From the NCBI RefSeq assembly GCF_027474825.1, contig NZ_CP107030.1:1742529-1806528 (forward strand): a stretch of 64,000 bases of DNA. The letters are read 5' to 3'. The stretch comes from Maribacter halichondriae. GTDB lineage: Bacteria; Bacteroidota; Bacteroidia; Flavobacteriales; Flavobacteriaceae. Shown here piece by piece: positions 33,994-45,853 of this stretch. Position 1 is the first letter of the stretch; each line of letters begins with the position of its first letter. The notes beneath the pieces were generated by a model. The model saw nothing but the letters and a program-made list of their open reading frames with translations. It was not told where the DNA came from and ran no database searches. Position numbers and translations under genes: made by a program.

Positions 33994-36369
33994 ATGAAAA
34001 ACAAAACTCCCACTTACTTTAAAATCAGGCGATTTACAAATAACGATACTACTCGGCCTTTCCAAATTCTTGGGACTTTTATCCTATTCATATTGCTAGG
34101 GGCTTGCAATGATGGTAAAACAGCAGCCCCAGAAACTCAGGAAGTGGCTGATTTTAGTCCCGCTGATTTGGTATACCCGCAATTGGACACCGAAAATTCA
34201 CGGTGGTTTTTGTTCTCCTCGGCCTGTCGCCCTTTCGGAATGGTCAATTTGAGTCCTGATACCCAATTGGGCGGTGCCTGGGGAAGTGGGTATCGGTATA
34301 AAACTGACACCATAAAAGGGTTTAGCCATATTCATGCCTGGCAACTTTCCGGACTTTCGGTCATGCCGGTTTCCATTTCCGAGGAAAATCGAACCTCGGT
34401 TTTCAACGATTTTGAATCAAAATTCAGTCATGAGACCGAGAGAATTGCTCCGGGTTATCATTATGTTGAACTCGATAAACATAAAATCACCGCTGAACTA
34501 ACGAGTACAAAACGAGTAGGGTTCCATAAATACGCATTCCCAAAAAACGGCACTCCGGCCATCCTATTTAACCTGAACGGAGTACTGGGGCCTTCGAAAA
34601 CCGTAGACGGGGTGTTGGCACAAAAAGACAATACGACATTATCTGGGTCCTTGACAGCCGAGCCGACACGACGCAGGCCAAAACCAGCAACAGTGTTTTT
34701 CGAAATAGCATTGAACACCGAAATCAAAAATTTGGAAAAAGATTTGGAAACCGGTAACTATTTGGTCGTACTAAAAAATACCGAGGCTCCGGTTTTAATG
34801 AAGGCGGCCATCTCCTATACCTCCAATGAAAATGCCAAAAGCAACTTGGCGGCCGAGCTTTCACATTGGGATTTTGACAAAGTGGCCACCGATTCAAAAG
34901 CCGAATGGAATGCCTTATTGGGACGAATAAAAGTGAAAGGCGGTAGTGCCCAAGACCAGCGCCGATTCTATACCGACCTGTGGCATGCCTTGCAGGGGCG
35001 CAGGACGATCAGCGATGCCAATGGAGCGTATCCCGACAATACAGGAGACTCGTTTCGAATCGGGCAATTACCGCTCGATACCAATGGAAGCCCTAAATTC
35101 AACCATTACAATTCAGATTCGTTTTGGGGCGCGCAATGGACGATCAACACCTTGTGGGGACTCGTTTATCCCGAAATTATGGAAGAATTTACCCATTCAC
35201 TCCTTCAATATGAAAGGGATGGTGGGTGGGTTCCGAGAGGACCGTCAGGGGGCAATTATACCTACGTGATGACGGGGGCGTCAAGCACCCCTTTTATCGT
35301 TAGTGCCATTCAAAAAGGAGTTGTCAAAAATGATATGGAGTCGATGTATCAAGCGCTAAAGAAAAACCATGTGGCCGGCGGTATTATGGAAAAGGCAGGC
35401 TATGAACACCAAACGAACCTCGGCGGGGGTTTTCAATATTATTTGGAAAAAGGATATGTGCCCTACCCTATCCCGGAAGGGAAATTTGGGCTACATCAAG
35501 ACGGGGCAAGTCTTACGCTGGAGTACGCCTATCAAGATTGGACCTTGGCCCAGCTTGCTAAAAAATTGGGTCACAACGAAGATGAAGCCTATTTTTTAAA
35601 CCGTTCAAAAAACTACGCCAATGTTTTCAATTCCGAAACAGGTTGGATGCAGCCCAAAGATGTTTCCGGAAGCTGGAAAGCGGCCTATGACCCCTATTTA
35701 TATGAAAACGGATTCAATGAATCCAACGGCGCGCAGTCGACTTGGTTCGTTCCACATGATCTTGATGGCTTGGCAACATTGATGGGTGGCAATGACAAGG
35801 CCATTGAAAAGTTGAACACACAATTTGAAACGGCCGAAAATCTAGGTTTTACATCGGGCAATTCACATGAAAAGGAACTGCACCCTGAGTATAGTCGCAT
35901 TCCCATAAATTATGGAAATCAACCCTCCATACAGACCGCTTTTGTTTTCAATAAATTGGGCAGACCAGACCTAAGTCAGTATTGGTCTCGTAAAGTGATT
36001 GATTCTGTTTTTAGTGGTCTATCCCCCGCAACGGGTTACAATGGAGATGAAGATCAAGGACTCATGGGAAGTTTGGCGGTGTTGCTAAAAATAGGTCTGT
36101 TTCAAATGAATGGCGGTACTGAAGAAAACCCAGTTTATGAGATAGGAAGTCCAATCTTTGACGAAGTGGAAATTGAACTTCATCCTGCGTACCACCCGGG
36201 CAAATCTTTTCGAATAAAAGCGACAAATAATTCAAAGGCAAATTGGATGATCAAGAAAGCAGTATTCAATGGAAAAACAATCGAAACATTCACCATGCAA
36301 CATGATGAATTGATAAAAGGAGGTGAATTGTTACTTGAAATGTCCGATCAACTAAAAAAAGATAAGTAG
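33994..36369 (+). CDS. GH92 alpha-mannosidase-like lipoprotein
   Basis: 791 aa. The signal peptide is unusually late: helix LGTFILFILLGAC with the lipid Cys near residue 38. Mature chain has the GH92 beginning FSSACRPFGMVNLSPDTQLG and GSGYRYKTDTIKGFSHIHAW, the mid motif YTDLWHALQGRRTISDANG, then SDSFWGAQWTINTLWGLVYP. Near the C-terminus GFNESNGAQSTWFVPHDLDG corresponds to the acid-containing segment (EGNxxQYxW in classic members, here altered) and YNGDEDQGLMGSLAVL to the GNxDxGQ segment carrying the base Asp residues. GH92 enzymes remove mannose from N-glycans or mannans at the cell surface or periplasm. The altered acid segment hints at a divergent specificity. Converges with the GH2 gene two bases away. 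Confidence 0.85.
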   Translation: MKNKTPTYFKIRRFTNNDTTRPFQILGTFILFILLGACNDGKTAAPETQEVADFSPADLVYPQLDTENSRWFLFSSACRPFGMVNLSPDTQLGGAWGSGYRYKTDTIKGFSHIHAWQLSGLSVMPVSISEENRTSVFNDFESKFSHETERIAPGYHYVELDKHKITAELTSTKRVGFHKYAFPKNGTPAILFNLNGVLGPSKTVDGVLAQKDNTTLSGSLTAEPTRRRPKPATVFFEIALNTEIKNLEKDLETGNYLVVLKNTEAPVLMKAAISYTSNENAKSNLAAELSHWDFDKVATDSKAEWNALLGRIKVKGGSAQDQRRFYTDLWHALQGRRTISDANGAYPDNTGDSFRIGQLPLDTNGSPKFNHYNSDSFWGAQWTINTLWGLVYPEIMEEFTHSLLQYERDGGWVPRGPSGGNYTYVMTGASSTPFIVSAIQKGVVKNDMESMYQALKKNHVAGGIMEKAGYEHQTNLGGGFQYYLEKGYVPYPIPEGKFGLHQDGASLTLEYAYQDWTLAQLAKKLGHNEDEAYFLNRSKNYANVFNSETGWMQPKDVSGSWKAAYDPYLYENGFNESNGAQSTWFVPHDLDGLATLMGGNDKAIEKLNTQFETAENLGFTSGNSHEKELHPEYSRIPINYGNQPSIQTAFVFNKLGRPDLSQYWSRKVIDSVFSGLSPATGYNGDEDQGLMGSLAVLLKIGLFQMNGGTEENPVYEIGSPIFDEVEIELHPAYHPGKSFRIKATNNSKANWMIKKAVFNGKTIETFTMQHDELIKGGELLLEMSDQLKKDK

Positions 36370-36371
36370 CT

Positions 36372-39524
<3,153 letters not shown>

Positions 39525-39671
39525 TTAAAACTTATTGTTCTTGCGCCAATTTACAAATAAAGACACCCATTGATCGGTTCCGTCGGAAGATTTCCGTAAT
39601 CCAAAACCATGGCTCCCCTTAGGAAATATGTGAGTTTCCGCCAAAACCTGATTGACAATCAACTTTCTGGC
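39525..39671 (-). pseudogene. Remnant of an alpha/beta-hydrolase (carbohydrate esterase-like), C-terminal end
   Basis: On the minus strand, before the GH2 start, a short frame bounded by stops reads VLAETHIFPKGSHGFGLRK and continues DQWVSLFVNWRKNNKF to a stop at 39525. This is the usual C-terminus of acetyl-xylan-esterase-like or dienelactone-hydrolase-like proteins (xHIFPxGGHGFGL...W...FxxWL), including the catalytic His. Nothing of the rest of the gene is found in the 320-base gap up to 39838, so it was deleted. It lay directly upstream of the GH2 gene. The remaining spacer contains no other feature I can support. Confidence 0.65.
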
Positions 39672-39838
39672 TTAGCTAAAATGTAGATCAATAAAAACAA
39701 AAGGGTGCTCATAGCACATGTCGTTGTTGTCATCTTGATATCATTTAAATCTAAATTCACAGGCCAATTTTGAGTTTTTGTTACAGAAATGATATTGAAA
39801 CACTAACTTTAGCTACTACCAACCTAATGAAGCACATT

Positions 39839-41113
39839 ATGAAAATCGTACAAGCCATCCGAAAATTATCCCTATGGGCCGCCACGCTACTATTGGCATT
39901 CTTTTTAATGCAATGCAAAAGCGAAACCAAAACAGTGGTTAAAGTACAAGTCAATGAAACAATTTTAAAAGCACCTGAAGGATTTTCAGTGGAAGAAATT
40001 GGTAAAGAATTGGGGGCAGTTCGTCATTTGACCGTCGCAAAAAATGGGGATGTCTATGCGAACAGATCCGTGGTCAAAGAAGGCGGAAAGGCCATTATTT
40101 TGCTCAAGGACACAAACAATGACGGTACCATCGACGAACAAAAAGAATTTGCAGATCTTCCCGGAACCGGTATTCTGGCAAAAGATAACTACCTCTATGC
40201 CTCTTCAAACTCGGGCGTTTTTCGCTATGCATTGAATGACAGCCATGAGGTTATCGATACCGATAATCCCGAAAAAATAGTCGACGGCCTAATCGATATG
40301 GGGCGAGATAATGCAAAGCCATTTGCCATTGATGATGATAACAATCTATATGTAACCATAGGTGCTTGGAGCGATGTTTGCAAGGACAAAGAAACGGAAA
40401 CAGGAATGATGCCTTGTACGATATTGGATTCTGCAGCAGGTATTTGGAAATTCAAGGCCAATAAGCTAGATCAGACCTATGCCGACGGAAGCCGATACGC
40501 AACCGGACTTAAAAATGCGGTCGGTATTACATGGAACTCCAAAACCAATTCTTTATTCGCGACCGATCATGGACGCGGCGGGTTGAGTTTTTATTCTGAG
40601 CTTTTCACTGCGCAACAAAATGACGAATTGCCTTCGGAAACATTTTATGAACTAAAAGAGAACGATGATGCGGGTTGGCCATCCACCTACTATGACCATC
40701 AAAAGGGTAAAAGAGTACTCGCCCCTGAATACGGCGGGGATGGTGAAAAAACAAGTGATGAAAAATTCGTTGATCCCCTAGTGGGTTTCCCGGCGCATTT
40801 AGGTCCGAACGATGTGCTGTTCTATACCGGTGATATGTTCCCTGAGCGCTATAAGCATGGAGCGTTCATTGCGTTTCACAATCAGTCGAAAGAAATTAAA
40901 AAGGGCTTTTTCGTCGCTTTTGTTCCGTTTAAAAATGGAAAGCCAGATGGCGATTGGGAAATTTTCTTGGACAACTTTGCCGGAATGGATTTGGCAAACC
41001 CAAAAGAGGGAGACGAACTAAAACACCGACCCTGCGGTTTGGCCCAAGGACCCGATGGTGCCCTATATGTCTGTGATGATTTTGGTGGAAGTATTTTTAA
41101 GATAACGTCTTAA
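39839..41113 (+). CDS. Sorbosone dehydrogenase-like PQQ/propeller lipoprotein
   Basis: Start at ATG 39839 (MKIVQAIRKLSLWAATLLLA) is chosen because a lipoprotein signal follows at once, with the lipid Cys in FFLMQCKSE. Upstream ATG 39827 and TTG 39770 are also in frame. About 424 aa. The mature chain is a beta-propeller of the sorbosone/soluble glucose dehydrogenase type, with repeated blades such as GKELGAVRHLTVAKNGDVYA, DDDNNLYVTIGAWSDVC, VGITWNSKTNSLFATDHGRG and the final CGLAQGPDGALYVCDDFGGS. PQQ-dependent oxidation of sugars is known for the family, but many Bacteroidota members are uncharacterised. Nearby GH92, GH2 and a phosphatase suggest a glycan-processing context. It has no haem motif of its own. 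Confidence 0.8.
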   Translation: MKIVQAIRKLSLWAATLLLAFFLMQCKSETKTVVKVQVNETILKAPEGFSVEEIGKELGAVRHLTVAKNGDVYANRSVVKEGGKAIILLKDTNNDGTIDEQKEFADLPGTGILAKDNYLYASSNSGVFRYALNDSHEVIDTDNPEKIVDGLIDMGRDNAKPFAIDDDNNLYVTIGAWSDVCKDKETETGMMPCTILDSAAGIWKFKANKLDQTYADGSRYATGLKNAVGITWNSKTNSLFATDHGRGGLSFYSELFTAQQNDELPSETFYELKENDDAGWPSTYYDHQKGKRVLAPEYGGDGEKTSDEKFVDPLVGFPAHLGPNDVLFYTGDMFPERYKHGAFIAFHNQSKEIKKGFFVAFVPFKNGKPDGDWEIFLDNFAGMDLANPKEGDELKHRPCGLAQGPDGALYVCDDFGGSIFKITS

Positions 41114-41145
41114 GTCGACCAATTTTTATTTGAAGGGAAAAAGAA

Positions 41146-42555
41146 CTATTCCTCTTTTACAAAGTCTTTTCTTAAACGAATAGGAGTGTCAGGCACTTTA
41201 TTGATCAATTTCTTTTTACCATTTTTCTTGATGAGTTCAAAAGCGTCATAGAGCGTTCCAATAGGGGTGTACGCTCCATATTTTATAGAATTCTTGGAAA
41301 CCGTAATGATTTGGAACAGCTGAGTGTATTCTCCTCTTCGCACCATCCATTCTTGGTCTTTCGACTCGTACATTTTAGGTCCGCTTACGGAAACCGCATA
41401 AATGGTGCCCGCATCTTTGACTACGGTCAGCCCTTTTCCCTCATTCTTTACAAAACCCCTTGCATAGGTATGGTCATGGCCCTGCAGTACCAAATCGACC
41501 TTGTATTTGTCCATCAAAGGTTTTAGCGCCTCGCGTAATTCTTTGTTGTCCCTGCCTTTGGCCGTGGAGAAAATCGGATAATGCAACGTCAAGGCCGTCC
41601 ATTTTTTGGTGTTGTTGTTCAACACCGAATCGAGCCATTTCACTTGGGCCGCACGTGCCTCGAGATTCTCGTCAAAAGCTTCAGCATCGATTGATATCAA
41701 TTTCATGTTTTGATAATCGAGGGTATAGCAGGTCTCCTTTACAACATCGATAGGGCCGTTTTCGGGTAGCGTAAACTGGGGCCTCCACAAAGAGGACAAT
41801 TGCCCATTGCGATATTCGTGGTTGCCGGGGGTCATGATACTGGGTATCGTCGCATGTATAAAACTTCCGGCATGAAACCATTCGCCCCATTCCAAATTGG
41901 CATCCCGATCATTGATTAAATCCCCGGCGTGCAACATAAAATCTACATCGGGGAATTGCCGATATGAATTTCGAATAACGCGAGACCATAACGATTTCAC
42001 GTCATTTTGGGCATCGCCGAAATAGATAAAACTGAATGGTGCATCAATGTCATCATGTGCTGTGGTCGTCTGGTACCATTCACTCCAATAACCATCTTCT
42101 TCAGATCCATTTCCGACACGATAGACATAAGTCGTATTGGGTTGAAGATTTGAAATCACTGCCGAATGAAAGGTCGCTTTGACCAAAGGCTCCCTGCTAT
42201 TTTGGTTTTCGAACTGTTGTGAAATCGCCTTCACTTTACGTACATCTCGCAAGAGAAATTCCGGGCCATCGGTAGCCAGCGTAACTTCAACAAAACCCAA
42301 ATCGATTTGCTGGTTCGTTCGCCAATTGACCGCAAAACTGTGAGCCGGATCCACGGTAAGGTTTGCGATAACACGATCGGGCGTCTTTGACGGAAAAATC
42401 AATTTATGGGAAACTACGGTATCATGTTCGACATAATGAGAATGAGGATGGTCATGTTCGGCAGGCGATTGACCGTATGCCGTTTCTTGGTTTGTCATAA
42501 AACCAAGGATCAACAAAATAATGCTCAGGGCACCTGAAAAAAATCGCTTTCCCAT
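41146..42555 (-). CDS. Purple acid phosphatase-like metallophosphoesterase
   Basis: Secreted phosphatase of about 469 aa; start MGKRFFSGALSIILLILGFM (ATG 42555, second ATG of MEM) gives a clear signal peptide. Residues about 60-170 form the fibronectin-like N-terminal domain of purple acid phosphatases (SFAVNWRTNQQ, NLQPNTTYVYRVGNG). The dinuclear metal-site motifs follow in order: YFGDAQND, HAGDLINDRD, TPGNHEYR, TLHYPIF and GHDHTYARG. This is the standard order D...GDxxY/N...GNHE...H...GHxH. The enzyme is expected to release phosphate from organic esters in the periplasm or outside. A His-rich segment before the domain (HDHPHSHYVEHD) may bind metal. Converges with the sorbosone-type gene, 32 bases apart. 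Confidence 0.9.
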   Translation of the reverse strand: MGKRFFSGALSIILLILGFMTNQETAYGQSPAEHDHPHSHYVEHDTVVSHKLIFPSKTPDRVIANLTVDPAHSFAVNWRTNQQIDLGFVEVTLATDGPEFLLRDVRKVKAISQQFENQNSREPLVKATFHSAVISNLQPNTTYVYRVGNGSEEDGYWSEWYQTTTAHDDIDAPFSFIYFGDAQNDVKSLWSRVIRNSYRQFPDVDFMLHAGDLINDRDANLEWGEWFHAGSFIHATIPSIMTPGNHEYRNGQLSSLWRPQFTLPENGPIDVVKETCYTLDYQNMKLISIDAEAFDENLEARAAQVKWLDSVLNNNTKKWTALTLHYPIFSTAKGRDNKELREALKPLMDKYKVDLVLQGHDHTYARGFVKNEGKGLTVVKDAGTIYAVSVSGPKMYESKDQEWMVRRGEYTQLFQIITVSKNSIKYGAYTPIGTLYDAFELIKKNGKKKLINKVPDTPIRLRKDFVKEE

Positions 42556-42630
42556 TTCCATATGATTTGATGTCTGCTAAAATAGTTTTATATGGGGTAT
42601 TAATCCAATTTCTTAGAAGATGTTATTGTT

Positions 42631-42731
42631 AAGAATATAAGTATACAACATAATCAAAAATAAAAAAAGCGAAGCTTTGCAGCTTCTCTTTGTGGTCCCA
42701 CCTGCCCCGAGGCCTCGAGGGAACCAGGGAC
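42631..42731 (-). repeat. Duplicated tRNA 3' end, terminator and GIY-YIG gene start
   Basis: This stretch closely matches 45666-45755. It includes GTGGTCCCACCTG, the acceptor and T-arm end of the tRNA(CAT) gene, a hairpin with an adjacent A-run on plus (GAAGCT/AGCTTC, 42661-42690), which is a terminator in the minus direction, and AAGAATATAAGTATA. The part left of 42652 reads on minus ATG-TTG-TAT-ACT-TAT-ATT-CTT, i.e. MLYTYIL, matching the first residues (YTYIL) of the GIY-YIG frame next to the tRNA copy, then stops after 12 codons. The tRNA body itself is lost (only GAACCAGGGAC remains of the rest). The 397-base gap 42562-42958 holds nothing else I can support. Confidence 0.8.
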
Positions 42732-42958
42732 GGTAACACCTTAATATCCAAATACTTATCAAATTGCCCACGTAATGGGTAACCGAATGGAAAATATGAG
42801 TAATAATTGTATCGCCTGCTATATGCCCGTCACCCCATAAGAAGCAATGAAGGTTCAACTGAATAGAGTGGATAGTTTAGAAACCTCCTTTTACATTCGG
42901 TCACACCTCATAAAAATTTACGCGGATAAGGTATCGAGCACACCCTAATACATCTATT

Positions 42959-43666
42959 TCATTTTTGCCGTAATAGTATTGTGTGCGAACCTGTCTTCGA
43001 ACTATCAGTATTCCCGTTTACGCCTTCGTCAGTATAGAAGGCAGTTAACGCATAAGACGCTGTGTCTTTCCCATTAGCGGCATTGCGGGTTCTGAATGCC
43101 CCGCTCGTTCCCGTAAAGAAATTGAAATCTGCGTCGGAACCATTCTTTAGAATCCAACTGACCATCTGATTGGCCTCTTCTTGGGTAATATTCAGGTGTG
43201 CAGGCATTATCTGATCTCCCCAAGTTCCTTGTGCTCCCCTTAGAATTTTTTGCGCAATGGGTTCAACCGATTCTGTATGATTACCATATCGTTCAGCAAT
43301 TTCGGCAAAAGATGGGCCGATAAGTTTTTCCTTGGCTTTATGGCATGTAAAACAATCCAAAGTACCCATGAAGGAAAGTGTTTCAATTGTTCGATTGAAA
43401 TCTGCGTTCAGGTCTTTTGACGCTTTTTCACCATCAGATAGATATTGAACCGTTAAAATTACTTTATTAGGTGAGATTTCTTCGTATTCCGTATATCCAT
43501 CTTCCTTGTCCTTTACACCAATCTCAAAAGGAATCAATGTACCCCAAGAAAATTTTTCATTTGCTATAGGAGTAATAATTCTGACCTCTGGTGGTTCATT
43601 TTCTTGACCGGAAATCGTTACACAAGAAATTGCACATGCGATAAAAACAAAGAGCCTAAGGTACAT
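42959..43666 (-). CDS. Monohaem c-type cytochrome, secreted
   Basis: 235 aa with a signal peptide (LFVFIACAISCVTISGQ). The first half (about 22-95) is a beta domain starting NEPPEVRIITPIANEKFSWG, like the domains preceding cytochrome c in ThuA- or glucose-dehydrogenase-associated proteins. Cytochrome domain: haem motif CFTCH in GTLDCFTCHKAKEKLIGPSF and the likely Met ligand in GDQIMPAHLNI, followed by QMVSWILKNG. A short C-terminal beta extension ends the chain. It starts ten bases after the corrected stop of the amine oxidase, suggesting a functional pair in which the oxidoreductase passes electrons to this haem. This is inference from adjacency. Confidence 0.85.
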   Translation of the reverse strand: MYLRLFVFIACAISCVTISGQENEPPEVRIITPIANEKFSWGTLIPFEIGVKDKEDGYTEYEEISPNKVILTVQYLSDGEKASKDLNADFNRTIETLSFMGTLDCFTCHKAKEKLIGPSFAEIAERYGNHTESVEPIAQKILRGAQGTWGDQIMPAHLNITQEEANQMVSWILKNGSDADFNFFTGTSGAFRTRNAANGKDTASYALTAFYTDEGVNGNTDSSKTGSHTILLRQK

Positions 43667-43675
43667 AGGTAATTA

Positions 43676-45141
43676 TTAAGCCTGATCGATTTCTTTCGCA
43701 ACGCGGTTTGCGATCGTGTTGCTGCTTCAGTACCCCAATTCAGGTTGTCGGCATAGGCTCCTGCAAAGTGAATACGCCCCTCAGGCTGCATAAGTATAGG
43801 CCAGAGCTTTTTCAATTCTCCAATGGGAAACGCCAGCCGCTCACAGGTAGGAGCATATTTTTGCTTGGTCCAGTCCCTTCCCAGAGCCTGTTCTATGGTG
43901 TCTTTTTTTCCCGGATAAGCTTCCCTAAAAGCAGCGAGTGCCCTTTGAGGGCTGATTCCGCCAGGTCCTGTACCTAATATAATTACGCGATGGGTATCTA
44001 CTTCCTCGGCCGACTGCCAAACACTCCAAAGATCCGGATGTCCCAAATCCATATTGATGGTTTCTAAACCATCTTCTAACCAAAACTTTGAACTCGCCTG
44101 AAAAACAAATCGTTGGTAAGAATCGTAAGTTACATTATCGAGAGCATGCTGCTTTTCTTCTGAAAAGGCCGGTTCGACGGGTAGTTTTTTAAGGGCTGGC
44201 GGCGGAATACAATTCACATAGTAATCTGCTTCGATAGTTTTGCCCTCTTTGTTTTCGTTATAGCGAACAACAACTTTATTTGTTTCATTTTGAATAGACG
44301 TGATTTGGCGATTTAACCAAACTCGAGAACCCAATCTTTTGGCAAAGGCATTAGGCAGCATCTGATTGCCCCCTTTTAGGTGATAAACATCGATGGGGAA
44401 TTCAGCCACGCCCCTATTCTTTAGAATAAATGAGTACCAAAGCTCATACAGGGCTGAAGAGTTGTTTCCGCCTAAACGTTCTAAGGCTTTCTCTGAAGCA
44501 CCTTCCTTTTTATAAATATCGGACATAGGAATGGTATCCATATCATCATATCCAATTCCGAATGGTTGGTATTCGTCTTCAAATTTGTCAAGATAAGAAT
44601 CAATAAATAGTCTTTTCAGCTCGCCCCATGGATGTGTAGCAAGAAAGTCGACCTCCTTTTTGTTGAATCCCATTGCTGTCAAAACGGAAGGGTCGTTTAG
44701 TTCTTTTTGATCATAAAACGTACCGTTGATGTTCCTAAGTAAATTTTTTCTTCGTTCATACGGAAGCGCGGTAAGTCCGAACTCTTCAATATAGTGCCAG
44801 TATAATTCGTAACCTGGTTTGGTGATATGTTCTTGGCCCCCATCACCATATAGGCCATCGGAAAGTTCATCGTATACGGTAAACACGTGCCCGCCATGCC
44901 TGCCCGATGCTTCCAAAACAGTAACGTCATGACCGAGCCTCATAAGTTCATAGGCACAGCACAGGCCGCCCATACCAGCTCCGCCAACTACTATTTTTTT
45001 CGGATTTATGTTCTTCTTTATTTTTAGTGGCCGCGGTGCCTTGGCTTCAGTAGCGTTAGCATTTTCGATGCCAAGCAACGAGAGACCCACCCCTGCCTGA
45101 ATGGTGTTCTTTATAAAACCCCTTCGTTTGTTTTTCTCCAT
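43676..45141 (-). CDS. Flavin amine oxidase-like FAD oxidoreductase, twin-arginine signal, 3' frameshift
   Basis: FAD-dependent oxidoreductase of the monoamine oxidase fold. The N-terminus MEKNKRRGFIKNTIQAGVGL is a Tat-type signal. The dinucleotide motif VVGGAGMGGLCCAYELMRLGHDV and the GG doublet-containing GRHGGHVFTVYDEL follow. Near the end, GRIHFAGAYADNLNWGTEAATRS is the family C-terminal FAD segment. As sequenced, the frame runs on to 43618, overlapping the cytochrome by 49 bases with a non-family tail (QTALRKKSIRLNN). The next frame reads ANRVAKEIDQA and stops at 43676, the normal ending. One missing G near 43711-43716 explains this, so I give the corrected end. Substrate unknown. Confidence 0.85.
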
Positions 45142-45233
45142 AGCTAGATTGTTTTCGCTTCTTAAATTTACATACTTTAAAATTGATTTTGAAATCTATT
45201 GCGAAAACCCGTAAAATATTGATACTACTATTT

Positions 45234-45380
45234 TTACACTTCTCTATTCATCAAAATTTCACCAAGAATTCGAAGCAATTTTTTTTCAGCAGATACATCT
45301 AGCTTTTCCAAAACGGTAAAAGCCTTTTTGGTGCAAGCGGCAATGACTCGTTTCGTATTCTCTGCCGAACCACTTTCTTA
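45234..45380 (-). pseudogene. Fragment resembling the C-terminus of a polyprenyl diphosphate synthase
   Basis: On the minus strand a frame bounded by stops reads SGSAENTKRVIAACTKKAFT, VLEKLDVSAEKKLLRILGEI and ends LMNREV at 45234. The pattern SGSxEyaxxxAxxyxxKAxxxLexL...LxxLxxxLxNRxx is that of the last helix pair of isoprenyl diphosphate synthases. No start or upstream part is present: the fragment begins right after the GIY-YIG frame. It lies in the tRNA-flanked segment and probably came with a rearrangement. The match is by eye; a short helical remnant of another gene is possible. The rest of the 45142-45389 gap shows nothing else. Confidence 0.5.
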
Positions 45381-45389
45381 TCGGGAGAG

Positions 45390-45653
45390 TCAGGTATTTT
45401 TCATTTCATTAAAAATCTTTTCTCTCATCTCAGGGTAGCGATTCACGTTTTCGATATATTTCCTGCTTTTCATCGATTTGATTTTTCGTTCTAAACGAAC
45501 AGCATGTGGATAATCCTCACATTCGAAATTTACAAATATTTTCCAGTCAGTAACTTGAGAAGTGAACGTTTTGGATCCGTATTTGCCATTGTTGCGGTTT
45601 TCTATCGGGATCTCGAGTTTTTCGTAGCAAGCGCCGGCATAGAATTTGTTCAA
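45390..45653 (-). CDS. GIY-YIG nuclease-family protein, start codon apparently lost
   Basis: Frame with the conserved latter part of small GIY-YIG proteins: NNGKYGSKTFTSQVTDWKIF, ECEDYPHAVRLERKIKSMKS and RKYIENVNRYPEMREKI. The only start-like codon (TTG at 45653) lies inside the domain: the frame continues upstream as YTYILHSASLNKFYAG to a stop at 45684-45686, so the real N-terminus with YTYIL, part of the nuclease signature, lacks an ATG. The duplicate at 42651 shows the expected start MLYTYIL. The gene is therefore probably a recent pseudogene or affected by a base error. It sits directly after the tRNA terminator. GIY-YIG enzymes cut DNA and are often associated with mobile or homing functions; other members are housekeeping. 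Confidence 0.7.
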   Translation of the reverse strand: MNKFYAGACYEKLEIPIENRNNGKYGSKTFTSQVTDWKIFVNFECEDYPHAVRLERKIKSMKSRKYIENVNRYPEMREKIFNEMKNT

Positions 45654-45691
45654 CGATGCGCTGTGAAGAATATAAGTATAAGACTATGGTC

Positions 45692-45726
45692 AAAAATAAA
45701 AAAAGAGAAGCCTTGCGACTTCTCTT
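45692..45726 (-). terminator. Rho-independent terminator of the tRNA gene
   Basis: On minus: stem AAGAGAAG / CTTCTCTT (plus 45703-45726, loop CCTTGCGA region) followed by a T-run (plus A-run 45692-45703). It starts a few bases after the tRNA 3' end. A related copy lies at 42661-42690. Confidence 0.75.
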
Positions 45727-45728
45727 CG

Positions 45729-45802
45729 TGGTCCCACCTGGGCTCGAACCAGGGACCCCCTGATTATGAGTCAGGTGCTCTAACCAACTGAGCTATAGGA
45801 CC
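45729..45802 (-). tRNA. tRNA with CAT anticodon (Met elongator or Ile2)
   Basis: 74-nt cloverleaf on the minus strand: acceptor GGTCCTA / TGGGACC with one T-G pair, D arm GCTC...GAGC, anticodon stem CCTGA / TCAGG with loop CTCATAA, five-base variable loop, T arm CCTGG / CCAGG with TTCGAGC loop, discriminator A. CCA is not encoded. Whether it is elongator tRNA-Met or the lysidine-modified tRNA-Ile2 cannot be settled by eye; the acceptor and anticodon stem look compatible with Ile2. Its 3' end is duplicated at 42690-42704. Confidence 0.93.
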
Positions 45803-45853
45803 GAAAATGAGGGCAAATTTAAAGCTTTGTGCCAAGTACGCCAAACAATACAT

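Noticed and set aside
42690..42731. A second functional tRNA
   Set aside because: Only the 3' end remains; anticodon and D arm are absent.
42613..42858. 81-aa minus-strand ORF
   Set aside because: It runs through the degraded tRNA copy and terminator; only its last 12 codons match a real gene start (GIY-YIG).
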